In this document: piece by piece, positions 1-7,825 of the stretch
How the letters are laid out: the number at the start of each line of letters is the position of its first letter
Position numbering within the stretch: position 1 is the first letter of the stretch
NCBI GenBank assembly: GCA_046290675.1
Contig: JBKAHA010000002.1
Span: 372,001 to 436,000 of the forward strand
Source of the DNA: Aureliella sp046290675
GTDB lineage: Bacteria; Planctomycetota; Planctomycetia; Pirellulales; Pirellulaceae
Length of the DNA stretch: 64,000 nt
Direction of reading: 5' to 3'
Program-made: the position numbers and the translations under genes
Notes under the pieces: generated by a model
Databases searched by the model: none
The model's input: the letters and a program-made list of their open reading frames with translations, nothing else
Told to the model about the DNA's origin: nothing

Positions 1-370
1 CGGTTCACCGGCTGGGCGTTTCCTTGGGATCTTCTTGAATTTCCCTGAGTCCAAAGAACTCAAACTAGCGCGTTAGCCAATCTGCAGTGGCGCGAGTCTA
101 TTGCACCTGACATTTCTTCCACAACCGAGTGTTGGCTTGGAAGGCGACTAGGACGCTATCCTCTCTACGGTTCTTGCGCGGAAAACTTTGACTAGTCCCT
201 AGTTTGCTTAGGCGCACGTGCGGTGAAGTCGGATTTGTGTGGCGAGTCCCGACGTAGAGCCTTTGATTTCGATGCCGAATCGTTACCCTCATGCCGTGCT
301 GATTTGGCTCTATGAGGCTACCAGCACCCGACGGAAAGCATCGAAACTCGTAGGATTTGAGCGGAAGAAT
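1..370. other. Left-edge region without a supported gene
   Basis: No convincing coding region is visible before the first ATG of the next gene at 371. The reading frame of that gene is open from a GTG at 239, but the extra 44 residues have no recognisable composition and the GTG has no good ribosome binding site. The stretch probably holds the upstream regulatory DNA of the gene at 371. I see no tRNA-like cloverleaf or strong hairpin in it. Confidence 0.5.
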
Positions 371-1309
371 ATGGATTCGGAGCACCTGGAACCCGAGCAA
401 TCAGACACGAACTCAACGGGCAGTATCGGCGACGATACGGAAATCACGACCACAACAGATGTGGAGGCAACTGCCGAGGTATCAGACGACCTTGGCTCTT
501 CAATCAGTGATGCCGAACATCTGGACGATCCGAAAGCGGTTGAACTTTCGACGGAGTTCGTCGGTCGCTGGTCAACTTTGATCAGCACGACCAATTGGGA
601 GAAAGGCAAGATCATCCAGGAATGGCGCGAAGCACTAATGGGGTCCGAGGCGCCAGCAGCATCTTATAGCGATGAAGCGTGGAGTCGTCGAGTTGGAGGT
701 GTCACACCGCAGCACGTAGGGCGGTTGCGACGCGTCTACGACCGTTTTGGCGCCGAATTCGAATCCTACCAGCAGCTCTACTGGAGCCACTTCTTGGCGG
801 CATTGGATTGGGACGACGCACAAATGTGGCTTGAGGGCGCCAGCCAGAGTGGCTGGAGCGTTTCACAGATGCGAAAAACCCGCTGGGAAGCAAGCGGCGC
901 CGACCCTGAGCAAACTCCCACGGAGTCCCAGATCGTTGCGGCTTCTCAAGATGAGGATTACACACCTCTCAATGAAGTCGATAGTGAGCTGGGCGTCCAA
1001 GACGACTCGAGATCCGTCGCTGAGGGACCTCGCGCAGAGGATCCAGACTTTGGTGATGAGCATGACATTTCCGGTTCTACCGGCAACGACTTTGACAGCG
1101 ACGACGATGATGCTCTGCCATGGGAGGACGAGGCTGGCCCACAGGAGTCGCCTTTTGCGAACCTGCCAAGCTTGCCCGTCGATCTTGCTGAAGCACTAGA
1201 GCAATTCAAGCTTGCCATCATTCGCCATCGCTCTTCTTCGTGGTCGGAAGTCGACCAACAGGATGTCATGCGTTCGATCGAAGCGCTCAAGATGTTTGCA
1301 GCTCAGTAG
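371..1309 (+). CDS. Conserved acidic hypothetical protein
   Basis: This is a 312-residue soluble protein that I cannot assign to a named family. Its first ~55 residues and last ~120 residues are acidic and low in complexity (long D/E/S runs). The middle, about residues 60-175, is a compact helical domain rich in Trp and Tyr (for example 'GRWSTLISTTNWEKGKII' and 'WSRRVGGVTPQHVGRLRR'). The GGVTPQHVGRLRRVY stretch looks like a helix-turn-helix, so DNA binding is possible but is only an inference. I chose the ATG at 371 because a GGAAG lies just upstream (363-367); a GTG at 239 would add 44 residues of no clear character. A strong terminator follows at 1367-1403, so the gene is probably a single transcription unit. 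Confidence 0.75.
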   Translation: MDSEHLEPEQSDTNSTGSIGDDTEITTTTDVEATAEVSDDLGSSISDAEHLDDPKAVELSTEFVGRWSTLISTTNWEKGKIIQEWREALMGSEAPAASYSDEAWSRRVGGVTPQHVGRLRRVYDRFGAEFESYQQLYWSHFLAALDWDDAQMWLEGASQSGWSVSQMRKTRWEASGADPEQTPTESQIVAASQDEDYTPLNEVDSELGVQDDSRSVAEGPRAEDPDFGDEHDISGSTGNDFDSDDDDALPWEDEAGPQESPFANLPSLPVDLAEALEQFKLAIIRHRSSSWSEVDQQDVMRSIEALKMFAAQ

Positions 1310-1366
1310 CGGCACAGGTTTCACAGCCGGTGGGCAAGCCAAAATACAAGGCAGCAAAAGACAAAA

Positions 1367-1403
1367 AAACGGGAGAGTCGCCTAACTGTTGACTCTCCCG
1401 TTT
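1367..1403 (+). terminator. Rho-independent terminator
   Basis: A perfect inverted repeat (AAACGGGAGAGTC at 1367-1379 pairing with GACTCTCCCGTTT at 1391-1403) encloses an 11-base loop. An A-run precedes it and a T-rich tract follows, as expected of a terminator 58 bases after the stop at 1309. The A/T tracts on both sides could let it work in either direction. Confidence 0.85.
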
Positions 1404-1799
1404 CTATTTCACTGATCGCTGTAAATGCTCGGATCGGGCCTGAGCATCAGGTCCGCCCATGGTTGCATGGAGCGAGCAGTCGTTTTAAACGGCATGGTTT
1501 CGCTCCTCCGGAAGACTCGCCCTAAGCGAATGAAACTGCGACTGAAGCTCCTGATCACTCGGAAAGTTGATTTTCGCTCGATGCTTTTACCGAGCCCCTC
1601 ACAGGCGAGTGGTACAGTTCACCAGAGCCATCGTCCGAGCGAACTCGGGCACAGGAGGATTCTGAATGAATGGCGATGTTGGTATCCCCCTCAACCAACA
1701 CGATGCTCATGGAAGGAACAGTCAATTCGAGCGATTGCCGCTGCTCCGAAGCTAGTTCGACGCGGCAAAGTAAACGGGGATTAGCGAAAGGGCGTTTCA
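1404..1799. other. Intergenic region upstream of the EEP-fold gene
   Basis: About 400 bases lie between the terminator and the ATG at 1800. A plus-strand open frame of 119 codons (1425-1784) exists, but it has random-looking composition (many R, S, P, W) and no ribosome binding site, so I treat it as non-coding. I see no clear promoter or RNA structure. Confidence 0.45.
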
Positions 1800-3215
1800 A
1801 TGCTTCAACTTGCATGGCGGTGGCCAATTCTCGCACTGGCCTTTGGAGGAGCGTTCTTCGTCTTCAAGAATTACCGAATCGGAGGCATCGAACACCTTCA
1901 TTTGGAGCCAAGACCACAGGTTGATCCTGGTGCGTATGCGTACGCGCCATCGGGCTACGGTTCTACGGCTGCATCTTCGTTGAATGACGAAATTTCAAGT
2001 GGGGCTCCAGCGGCCGGGGGCTGGAAGAACAACTTGACGATGGCAGAGAGGTTCGCCCTGCTCGAAGAAGGTATGGAGCAGCCGGCATCATCCGGTACTG
2101 GCAGTGACATTGCTGGGCATGCCACGAACGTTTTGGAGTGGTCCGCTCCGATTCCCGCCCCGCCCAACTTCGGAAACACGGCAAGCGGGTTATCAAGCAA
2201 CGCATTTACGGATGGGCTCGTCGTGCCTCCGGCCGGTGGAGTATGGCCTCCAGAGAATCAGTCCGGTGGTTTGGCTGGAGTTGGAAATGTCATGACTCCC
2301 TCAACAGAAGCTTCTGGTTCACCTGTCGGCAGTATGACTAGTGCTGCGGCCGGGACTTCGAAGGCAAATCTGCTTGGCAAACGTGCACGGATCAAGAATG
2401 CTGGGAGTTCAATTCGTGTGGCTAGTTTCAATACTAGCTCGCTCGGACCAGCGAAAATGGCCAAGTCGCATGCGATGGAATCCTTAGTCAAGATTGCTCG
2501 TCGCTACGATGTGATCGCGCTCCAAGGTATTCAGACTTCTCGCGATGACGTACTACCGATCTTGATCGAGAGATTGAACCAATCTGGCAGGCAGTACGAT
2601 TACCTGATTGGACCACGAGTTGGACGCATTGCTCCGAAAATGCAGTATGCCATCGTGTTTGATACAGAGCGTTTAGAAACCGATCGTTACCAGCTGTACA
2701 CAGTCGATGATCCCGAAGACCTAATCACTTACGAGCCGCTGGTTGGTTGGTTCCGCTGCAAGGATGTACCTGCAAGCGAAGCATTTACATTCTCGCTCAT
2801 TAATGTGATGGTCGATCCCAACCTGGCGGAGGCTGAACACAAGATCCTGCCTTTAATCGCGCAGGCAGTCTTAAGCGACGGTCGCGACGAGGATGATTGG
2901 ATCATTGCCGGAGATATTCGTGGCAATGCGGCCAGTATTGGCACATTGGATCCGCTACAAACACGATTCGCGATCCGCGATATCCCGACAGACTTATCCG
3001 GAACGCAAAGTCTCGACACGATCTTTTTCTCTTCTCAAGCCACAGCCGAATACACGGGGCGTTCGGGGGCATTCGACTTTCTACGGAAATTCAATCTTTC
3101 GCTTGAGAGTGCCCTTGAAGTTAGTGAGCATATGCCGGTATGGGCTGAATTCTCCGTCGTAGAAGGAGCGGAGCCTGGCCGCATAGCCCCCGGCGATCCT
3201 TCTCGCGTCTTCTGA
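1800..3215 (+). CDS. Membrane-anchored EEP-fold protein, probably inactive
   Basis: The protein has 471 residues. Residues ~5-22 form one hydrophobic segment (signal anchor). A Gly/Ser/Pro-rich linker follows to about residue 195, and then a DNase I-like endonuclease/exonuclease/phosphatase (EEP) domain from 'SIRVASFNTSSLG' to the C-terminus, probably outside the inner membrane. The family normally has a metal-binding Glu in a QE motif after the second strand, a GDFN motif, and a final SDH. Here the equivalents read 'IALQGIQ' (the Glu is Gly), 'AGDIRGN' and 'SEHMPV'. The Asn of 'FNTS' and the final His are kept. Loss of the key Glu suggests a binding rather than catalytic role, though a shifted active site cannot be excluded. 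AAAGGG sits shortly before the ATG. It is not obviously part of the polysaccharide locus, which starts 840 bases later. Confidence 0.8.
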   Translation: MLQLAWRWPILALAFGGAFFVFKNYRIGGIEHLHLEPRPQVDPGAYAYAPSGYGSTAASSLNDEISSGAPAAGGWKNNLTMAERFALLEEGMEQPASSGTGSDIAGHATNVLEWSAPIPAPPNFGNTASGLSSNAFTDGLVVPPAGGVWPPENQSGGLAGVGNVMTPSTEASGSPVGSMTSAAAGTSKANLLGKRARIKNAGSSIRVASFNTSSLGPAKMAKSHAMESLVKIARRYDVIALQGIQTSRDDVLPILIERLNQSGRQYDYLIGPRVGRIAPKMQYAIVFDTERLETDRYQLYTVDDPEDLITYEPLVGWFRCKDVPASEAFTFSLINVMVDPNLAEAEHKILPLIAQAVLSDGRDEDDWIIAGDIRGNAASIGTLDPLQTRFAIRDIPTDLSGTQSLDTIFFSSQATAEYTGRSGAFDFLRKFNLSLESALEVSEHMPVWAEFSVVEGAEPGRIAPGDPSRVF

Positions 3216-4054
3216 GATGGCGGTACAAAAGCACATCAAGATGTCTCAAAAACACCTCGAACGCGACCTGTGTTTGGGGCTTTTTTGTTGCGCTCGTGTA
3301 TAGCCCGTTGATGAGGCTCAGTGGTCCGGCGAGCTGCCTCGCCTAAGAATCGGCCATGTGGCCCACCACAAGTTTCACCCACGGAAGATCGGACCAAATC
3401 GCCCGGCCGAAGCGTCCAACCTGAACGCTGTTGAGCCACTGGGAACCTGATTCGATTGATCCTGACCGAAAATCGAACGGATTACCGACGACTGCAGGTT
3501 TCGGTGGTGCTCCCAATTGGGGGGCGAGAAGCACGCCGAGCATTCAGTTTTGAGAATTCTCTATTTTTCGGCGGCGCTTTTACGTCGGGCTTTCGGATTC
3601 TATCCCATGCCAGCGCTGAAGCTGTAGAAGCAGTTCGGCGTTGCCATATGTTGTCCCCGACACGTCCGTGACGTGGCTGGCTACCGGAAGGGTTCAATTT
3701 GCTTCGGGTGGCTACCAAACCAACGTCTTGCCCTACCACCGCCTGGCTGCTTGACGACTATTCAAAAAGAGTCGCCCCAATTCGATGGGGACCGAGTGAC
3801 CAGATTGATGATGGGCCGCGTGTTAGCCCCATGGCAGCACTTTTTCATGACGCTTCTATTCAGAGCCTGATCCAACTTACACTCGACGCAATCCTTTTCG
3901 CAGGCCTGCGAATCCAAGTTTGATGAAACAGGCGGCGCGAAATTTCTGTCGAGAGGCAGACGGCTAGCCTCAGTTCGCTTGGATACGTTCCAAGTGGGGT
4001 CCGAGAAGAGCGTACGCAAGGTGCCTTGCTCTCCATATCGAGAAACCCACTTCA
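3216..4054. other. Long non-coding leader before the polysaccharide locus
   Basis: These 839 bases hold no convincing gene; the open frames in either strand have random composition and no ribosome binding sites. Near the start is a weak hairpin (AAACAC 3250-3255 with GTGTTT 3270-3275) with a T6 run at 3281-3286, which may end the preceding transcript. The rest is the obvious place for the promoter and leader of the exopolysaccharide operon that begins at 4055, but I could not identify a promoter with confidence. Confidence 0.45.
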
Positions 4055-4798
4055 GTGACCACGGACATTCAAACTGAATTAGCTCCAATCGGACAAGGTA
4101 CTCTTTCGAATAGCGAATCGGAAGAAGCGGGCTCGATGGCATCGAACGCTGTGCCCGGGGTGGCCCATAACGCTTCGAATCTCGTTGCGCATCCATTGCC
4201 ACTTTGGAAAAGGATGATGGACATCGTCGGTGTGATTTTGCTCGCGCCAATCCTCGCCGTCCCAATGCTGTTCGTAGCGCTTTACATCCGACTTGTTTCG
4301 CGTGGGCCAGTCTTGTTTGTGCAGTCACGTTTAGGACATGGAGGCGAGTACTTTCCAATTTTCAAATTTCGCACGATGCACGTTGTGCCTGGCGGACGCG
4401 AAGAAGAGCACCGCGCGTATGTCGCTAGCCATGCCGACAGTGATGCTCCTATTGCGAAGCCCGATCACTCGGGAAGTCTCATTCCTGGTGGCTCCTTCTT
4501 ACGTGCTGCTTCCATCGATGAACTGCCCCAGCTCCTCAATGTGCTTCGCGGGGAAATGAGCCTGGTTGGCCCGCGACCTGACGTCTTGCACCGAGAGGAT
4601 TACACCGCAGAGCAACTTCGCCGGTTTGAAGTCCACCCCGGCATGACGGGGCTGTGGCAGGTCAGTGGGAAGAATGAACTTAGCTTTGAAGAGATGATTT
4701 CGCTGGATCTGAAATACGCAGCGCAACCAACGATCCAACTTGATTTATGGATCCTCATGAAGACAGTTGCCGTGCTGCTTTGGGAACGAAACGAGTAG
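4055..4798 (+). CDS. Initiating sugar-phosphate transferase (bacterial sugar transferase family)
   Basis: This membrane enzyme (247 residues from GTG) should move a sugar-1-phosphate from a UDP-sugar onto undecaprenyl phosphate, the first step of lipid-linked polysaccharide assembly at the cytoplasmic face. It is the short single-domain form, with the catalytic half only. After a ~50-residue variable head come 'WKRMMDIVGVILLAPILAVP' (the single re-entrant membrane helix), 'FKFRTMHV', the catalytic 'SIDELPQLLNVLRGEMSLVGPRP' region and 'RFEVHPGMTGLWQVSGKNE', all hallmarks of the WcaJ/PglC-type family. The GTG at 4055 is used here, but an ATG at 4136 (27 codons later, with GAAGAAGCGGG before it) is an equally good start. 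It is the first gene of the 26-kb plus-strand locus, followed 64 bases later by an oxidoreductase. The sugar cannot be told from sequence. Confidence 0.93.
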   Translation: MTTDIQTELAPIGQGTLSNSESEEAGSMASNAVPGVAHNASNLVAHPLPLWKRMMDIVGVILLAPILAVPMLFVALYIRLVSRGPVLFVQSRLGHGGEYFPIFKFRTMHVVPGGREEEHRAYVASHADSDAPIAKPDHSGSLIPGGSFLRAASIDELPQLLNVLRGEMSLVGPRPDVLHREDYTAEQLRRFEVHPGMTGLWQVSGKNELSFEEMISLDLKYAAQPTIQLDLWILMKTVAVLLWERNE

Positions 4799-4862
4799 TT
4801 CACCCGCATTTACCTTCGTAGATATATCGCGGCGTTTGGGGTCGTGGATATTGGAGATAGTT

Positions 4863-5894
4863 ATGATTCGCATTGGAATTGTCGGCCTAGGATACTGGGG
4901 CCCCAATCTTGTTCGCTGTTTCTCCGATATCGAAGGCTGCAAAGTGACCGCGGTCTGCGACCGCGACTACGACCAACTGCTTCGTATCAAAGATCGATAT
5001 CCGGGGGTTTACCCAATTGAGGATTTTGATGCCCTGCTCGATCGTGATCTCGTCGACGCCTTGGTGGTTGCCACGCCAACGGCAACACACTTCGATATCA
5101 CCAAAAAAGCTCTCGACCATGATCTGCATGTCTTCGTCGAGAAACCGCTGGCCAAAACGAGTGCCGAGTGTCAGCAACTCATCGAGACCGCGAGTTACCG
5201 CAACCGCGTACTGTTTGTCGGTCACGTTTTTCTCCATTCTGCACCTGTTCGCAAGCTGCGCGAGATTGTGGAGTCGGGCGAGCTCGGCAATATCAACTAC
5301 ATCAGCAGCCGGCGATTAAACCTCGGGCCCGTTCGCAAAGATGTAAGCGCCCTGTTTGACTTAGCCCCGCACGACATCTCCATGATGCTCTATCTGCTCG
5401 GGCAACGGCCAACTTCGGTCAGCTGCTCAGGTTTTGATCGGCTCAATCCTGGCATCCACGACGTGTGCAACCTTTCGATGAACTTCGAAGGCAACCGTAT
5501 GGGCATGATCCATGTGAGTTGGCTAGATCCCCGAAAGGAACGAGTGCTCACGGTTGTTGGCGACAAGAAAATGGCTGTCTACGACGACCTCGAGCAAGAG
5601 AAAATCAAGATCTTTGACAAAGGGATTGATCGGCCGAGTTCGAGCAGCGGCGACTTCGCCGATTTCCAACTCGCCTATCGCTATGGCGGCAGCTACAGCC
5701 CATTTGTGCAAGAGTCAGAACCACTCAAGGCGGAATGCCAAGAGTTCATCCGTTGCATCCGGGATGGGGATGTTCCGCTGACGGATGGGGTGAATGGTTT
5801 GCACGTGGTGGAAACACTCGAAGCTGCCCATCGCTCCTTGGAAATGGGTGGTCAACCCACGGCCTTGGCCAGTGTTGGGCATTCCAGGGTCTAA
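4863..5894 (+). CDS. Gfo/Idh/MocA oxidoreductase, WbpB/WlbA-like
   Basis: The 343-residue NAD-dependent oxidoreductase has an N-terminal Rossmann motif (GLGYWGPN, residues ~7-14), the family's 'EKPLAKT' motif carrying the catalytic Lys, and a C-terminal alpha/beta substrate domain. With the acetyltransferase and aminotransferase that follow, it matches the WbpB-WbpD-WbpE (WlbA-B-C) trio. In that pathway it would oxidise C3 of UDP-N-acetylglucosaminuronic acid, the first of three steps toward UDP-2,3-diacetamido-2,3-dideoxy-glucuronic acid. The UDP-GlcNAc 6-dehydrogenase (WbpA) that makes the substrate is not in the window. The ATG at 4863 is chosen because GGAGA sits ~6 bases upstream and the Rossmann strand starts at once; an upstream in-frame start at 4767 would overlap the previous gene. 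The substrate is inferred from context. Confidence 0.88.
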   Translation: MIRIGIVGLGYWGPNLVRCFSDIEGCKVTAVCDRDYDQLLRIKDRYPGVYPIEDFDALLDRDLVDALVVATPTATHFDITKKALDHDLHVFVEKPLAKTSAECQQLIETASYRNRVLFVGHVFLHSAPVRKLREIVESGELGNINYISSRRLNLGPVRKDVSALFDLAPHDISMMLYLLGQRPTSVSCSGFDRLNPGIHDVCNLSMNFEGNRMGMIHVSWLDPRKERVLTVVGDKKMAVYDDLEQEKIKIFDKGIDRPSSSSGDFADFQLAYRYGGSYSPFVQESEPLKAECQEFIRCIRDGDVPLTDGVNGLHVVETLEAAHRSLEMGGQPTALASVGHSRV

Positions 5895-6010
5895 GGCAGG
5901 CTATCGCTGGTCAGCTCCGCAACAGTCGCCGTTCGATAAGGCTACGGCGTTTGGTTGGGGAGATGACTCTGTTCGGGCATCTTCAAACACGTTTGAGACT
6001 GTCGAGATTC

Positions 6011-6604
6011 ATGCATCACGAAACCGCATTGGTTGAAACCGAATCCATCGGCGAAGGCAGCCGTGTCTTCGCGTATGCGCATGTCATGGAAGGTGCCAAG
6101 CTTGGTTCTAACGTGAAAGTTGGGGACCACGCGTTTATCGAATCCGGTGTGAGCGTCGGCAACAACGTGACCATCAAGAATGGTGTCTATCTATGGGATG
6201 GCATTCAAATCGAAGACGACGTTTTCCTGGGACCCCGTGTGACGTTTACCAACGATCGATTTCCAAGGTCGCCTCGCATGCTGGCTGCCTCGGAACGTTA
6301 CTCTGCCAAGGAAAACTGGCTCGAATCCACGTTTGTGCGACGAGGGGTATCAATTGGAGCCGCAAGTGTCATTTGTCCCGGTGTTGAAATCGGAGAGTTC
6401 GCCGCGATTGCAGCTGGCTCAGTGGTTACGAAAGACGTTCGCCCGTTCAGCCTCGTTGTCGGCAATCCCGCACGCAAGGTCGCTGACGTGTGTAGCTGCG
6501 GTCGACGACTTTCAGGGACCTACCTGAATTCCAACTGTGAAGCCTGTGGTGAGTCGCCAGATGAGCGAGTCGCGAAGCTCTGTAGAAAGCCAGTTGCACC
6601 GTAG
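6011..6604 (+). CDS. Left-handed beta-helix N-acetyltransferase, WbpD/WlbB-like
   Basis: The 197-residue protein begins 'MHHETALVETESIGEGSR' and continues with hexapeptide repeats (IGEGSR, LGSNVK, VGNNVT, IGAASV, IGEFAA), which form the trimeric left-handed beta-helix of this acetyltransferase class. It should put an acetyl group from acetyl-CoA on the 3-amino sugar made by the aminotransferase downstream. The C-terminus adds a small Cys-rich tail (CSCGR ... CEACGE, residues ~162-184) that could bind zinc; similar tails occur in this subfamily. The start at 6011 fits the typical beginning of WbpD-like proteins. An ATG at 5963 would add 16 residues and is preceded too closely by GGGGAG. The gene lies 116 bases after the oxidoreductase. 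Confidence 0.87.
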   Translation: MHHETALVETESIGEGSRVFAYAHVMEGAKLGSNVKVGDHAFIESGVSVGNNVTIKNGVYLWDGIQIEDDVFLGPRVTFTNDRFPRSPRMLAASERYSAKENWLESTFVRRGVSIGAASVICPGVEIGEFAAIAAGSVVTKDVRPFSLVVGNPARKVADVCSCGRRLSGTYLNSNCEACGESPDERVAKLCRKPVAP

Positions 6605-6697
6605 TGCTGCGCTCAGGGACCGGCACTTATTGTTGGAAACAAGAAATACTTTCCCTAGTTGTTCACGCTCACGAGCGCGAGAGAGAAGCTGCAAAAC

Positions 6698-7825
6698 ATG
6701 ACTGTACCTTTTGTTGACCTACAAGCACAAGCGAAGCAGGTGAAGGCCGAAGTTCTCGAGAGAATGGCCGACGTGATCGACGGCGCGCGTTACATATTGG
6801 GGAGGGAGGTCCAAGAGTTTGAAGAGCAGTTCGCGAGCTATTGTGGGGTTCCGTACTGCGTGGGGCTTGCTAACGGAACCGACGCATTGCATTTGGCTCT
6901 CCGAGCGTTGGGAATCGGAGACGGTGACGAAGTCATCACGGCTGGCAATTCGTTTGCTGCGACTGCGTTTGCGATCGCCTACTCAGGTGCAAAAGCAGTC
7001 TTCGTTGATGTGGACCCGGTCGACTACAACATCGACGTGAATTTGATCGAGCAGGCGATCACGGAACGCACGAAAGCCATCATACCGGTACACCTGTATG
7101 GTCAGCCCGCTCGAATGCACGAGATCCGACGGATCGCCGATCGGTATGGATTGAAGATCATTGAGGATGCAGCCCAAGCACACGGTGCCGAACTGGATGG
7201 CAAGCGTTGTGGATCTTTCGGAGACATAGGCTGCTTTAGCTTCTATCCGGGCAAAAACCTCGGAGCCTTCGGTGACGGCGGAGCGGCGGTAACGAAAGAT
7301 CCAGAGTTGGCGGAGAAACTGCAGTTACTAAGAAACTACGGGCAGAAGGTCAAAAATCGGCATGATCTACTCGGCTATAACTGCCGACTGGATACGCTCC
7401 AAGCCTGCGTTTTGTCTACCAAGATGCAATACATCGAAGAATGGACAGAGCAGCGTCGACAGGTAGCAGGTTGGTATCGAGAGGCTCTCGAAGATTCTGA
7501 TCTCGTTCTGCCTGCGGAGCATGAGGATGTCCGGCACGTGTACCACCTGTTTGTGGTCCGGCATCCAAATCGTCGAGCTCTGATCGATTCCGCTGCCGCG
7601 GAAGGCGTCACTTGCGGAATTCACTATCCGAATCCGCTCTCCACCGCGCAGCCATTTCAGGATTCAGTGACCGTTCCTTTAGATCTGCCAGTCTGTAGCG
7701 AGATTACGAAGCAGATCGTATCCCTGCCGATGTTTCCTGAAATGACGCGTAAGCAGGTCGACCAAGTCGCCGCCGCAGTTCGTTCATTTTCCGAGCAGCA
7801 GGAGCCGGCTCGTGAATGTGTCTAG
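6698..7825 (+). CDS. DegT/DnrJ/EryC1/StrS sugar aminotransferase, WbpE-like
   Basis: The 375-residue PLP enzyme should transfer an amino group (usually from glutamate) to a 3-keto nucleotide sugar, the middle reaction of the diacetamido-sugar pathway between the two preceding genes. Visible family motifs are 'MTVPFVDLQAQ' at the N-terminus, 'GLANGTDALHLALRALGI', 'EDAAQAHGAELDG' with the PLP-contacting Asp, 'FSFYPGKNLGAFGDGGA' with the Schiff-base Lys, and 'YNCRLDTLQA'. Length is normal. The ATG at 6698 is chosen, with GAGAGAAG upstream; the frame is open earlier but the extra residues do not match the family. Its last 14 bases overlap the next gene, which suggests coupled translation. Confidence 0.9.
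   Translation: MTVPFVDLQAQAKQVKAEVLERMADVIDGARYILGREVQEFEEQFASYCGVPYCVGLANGTDALHLALRALGIGDGDEVITAGNSFAATAFAIAYSGAKAVFVDVDPVDYNIDVNLIEQAITERTKAIIPVHLYGQPARMHEIRRIADRYGLKIIEDAAQAHGAELDGKRCGSFGDIGCFSFYPGKNLGAFGDGGAAVTKDPELAEKLQLLRNYGQKVKNRHDLLGYNCRLDTLQACVLSTKMQYIEEWTEQRRQVAGWYREALEDSDLVLPAEHEDVRHVYHLFVVRHPNRRALIDSAAAEGVTCGIHYPNPLSTAQPFQDSVTVPLDLPVCSEITKQIVSLPMFPEMTRKQVDQVAAAVRSFSEQQEPARECV

Noticed and set aside
239..370. N-terminal extension of the first gene from a GTG
   Set aside because: No ribosome binding site, ordinary-looking composition is absent, and an ATG with GGAAG lies at 371.
1425..1784. Plus-strand open frame of 119 codons
   Set aside because: Random composition rich in R, S, P and W, and no ribosome binding site or recognisable motif.
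3762..4358. Minus-strand open frame of 198 codons overlapping the sugar transferase
   Set aside because: It overlaps a well-supported gene by 300 bases on the other strand and has shadow-like composition.
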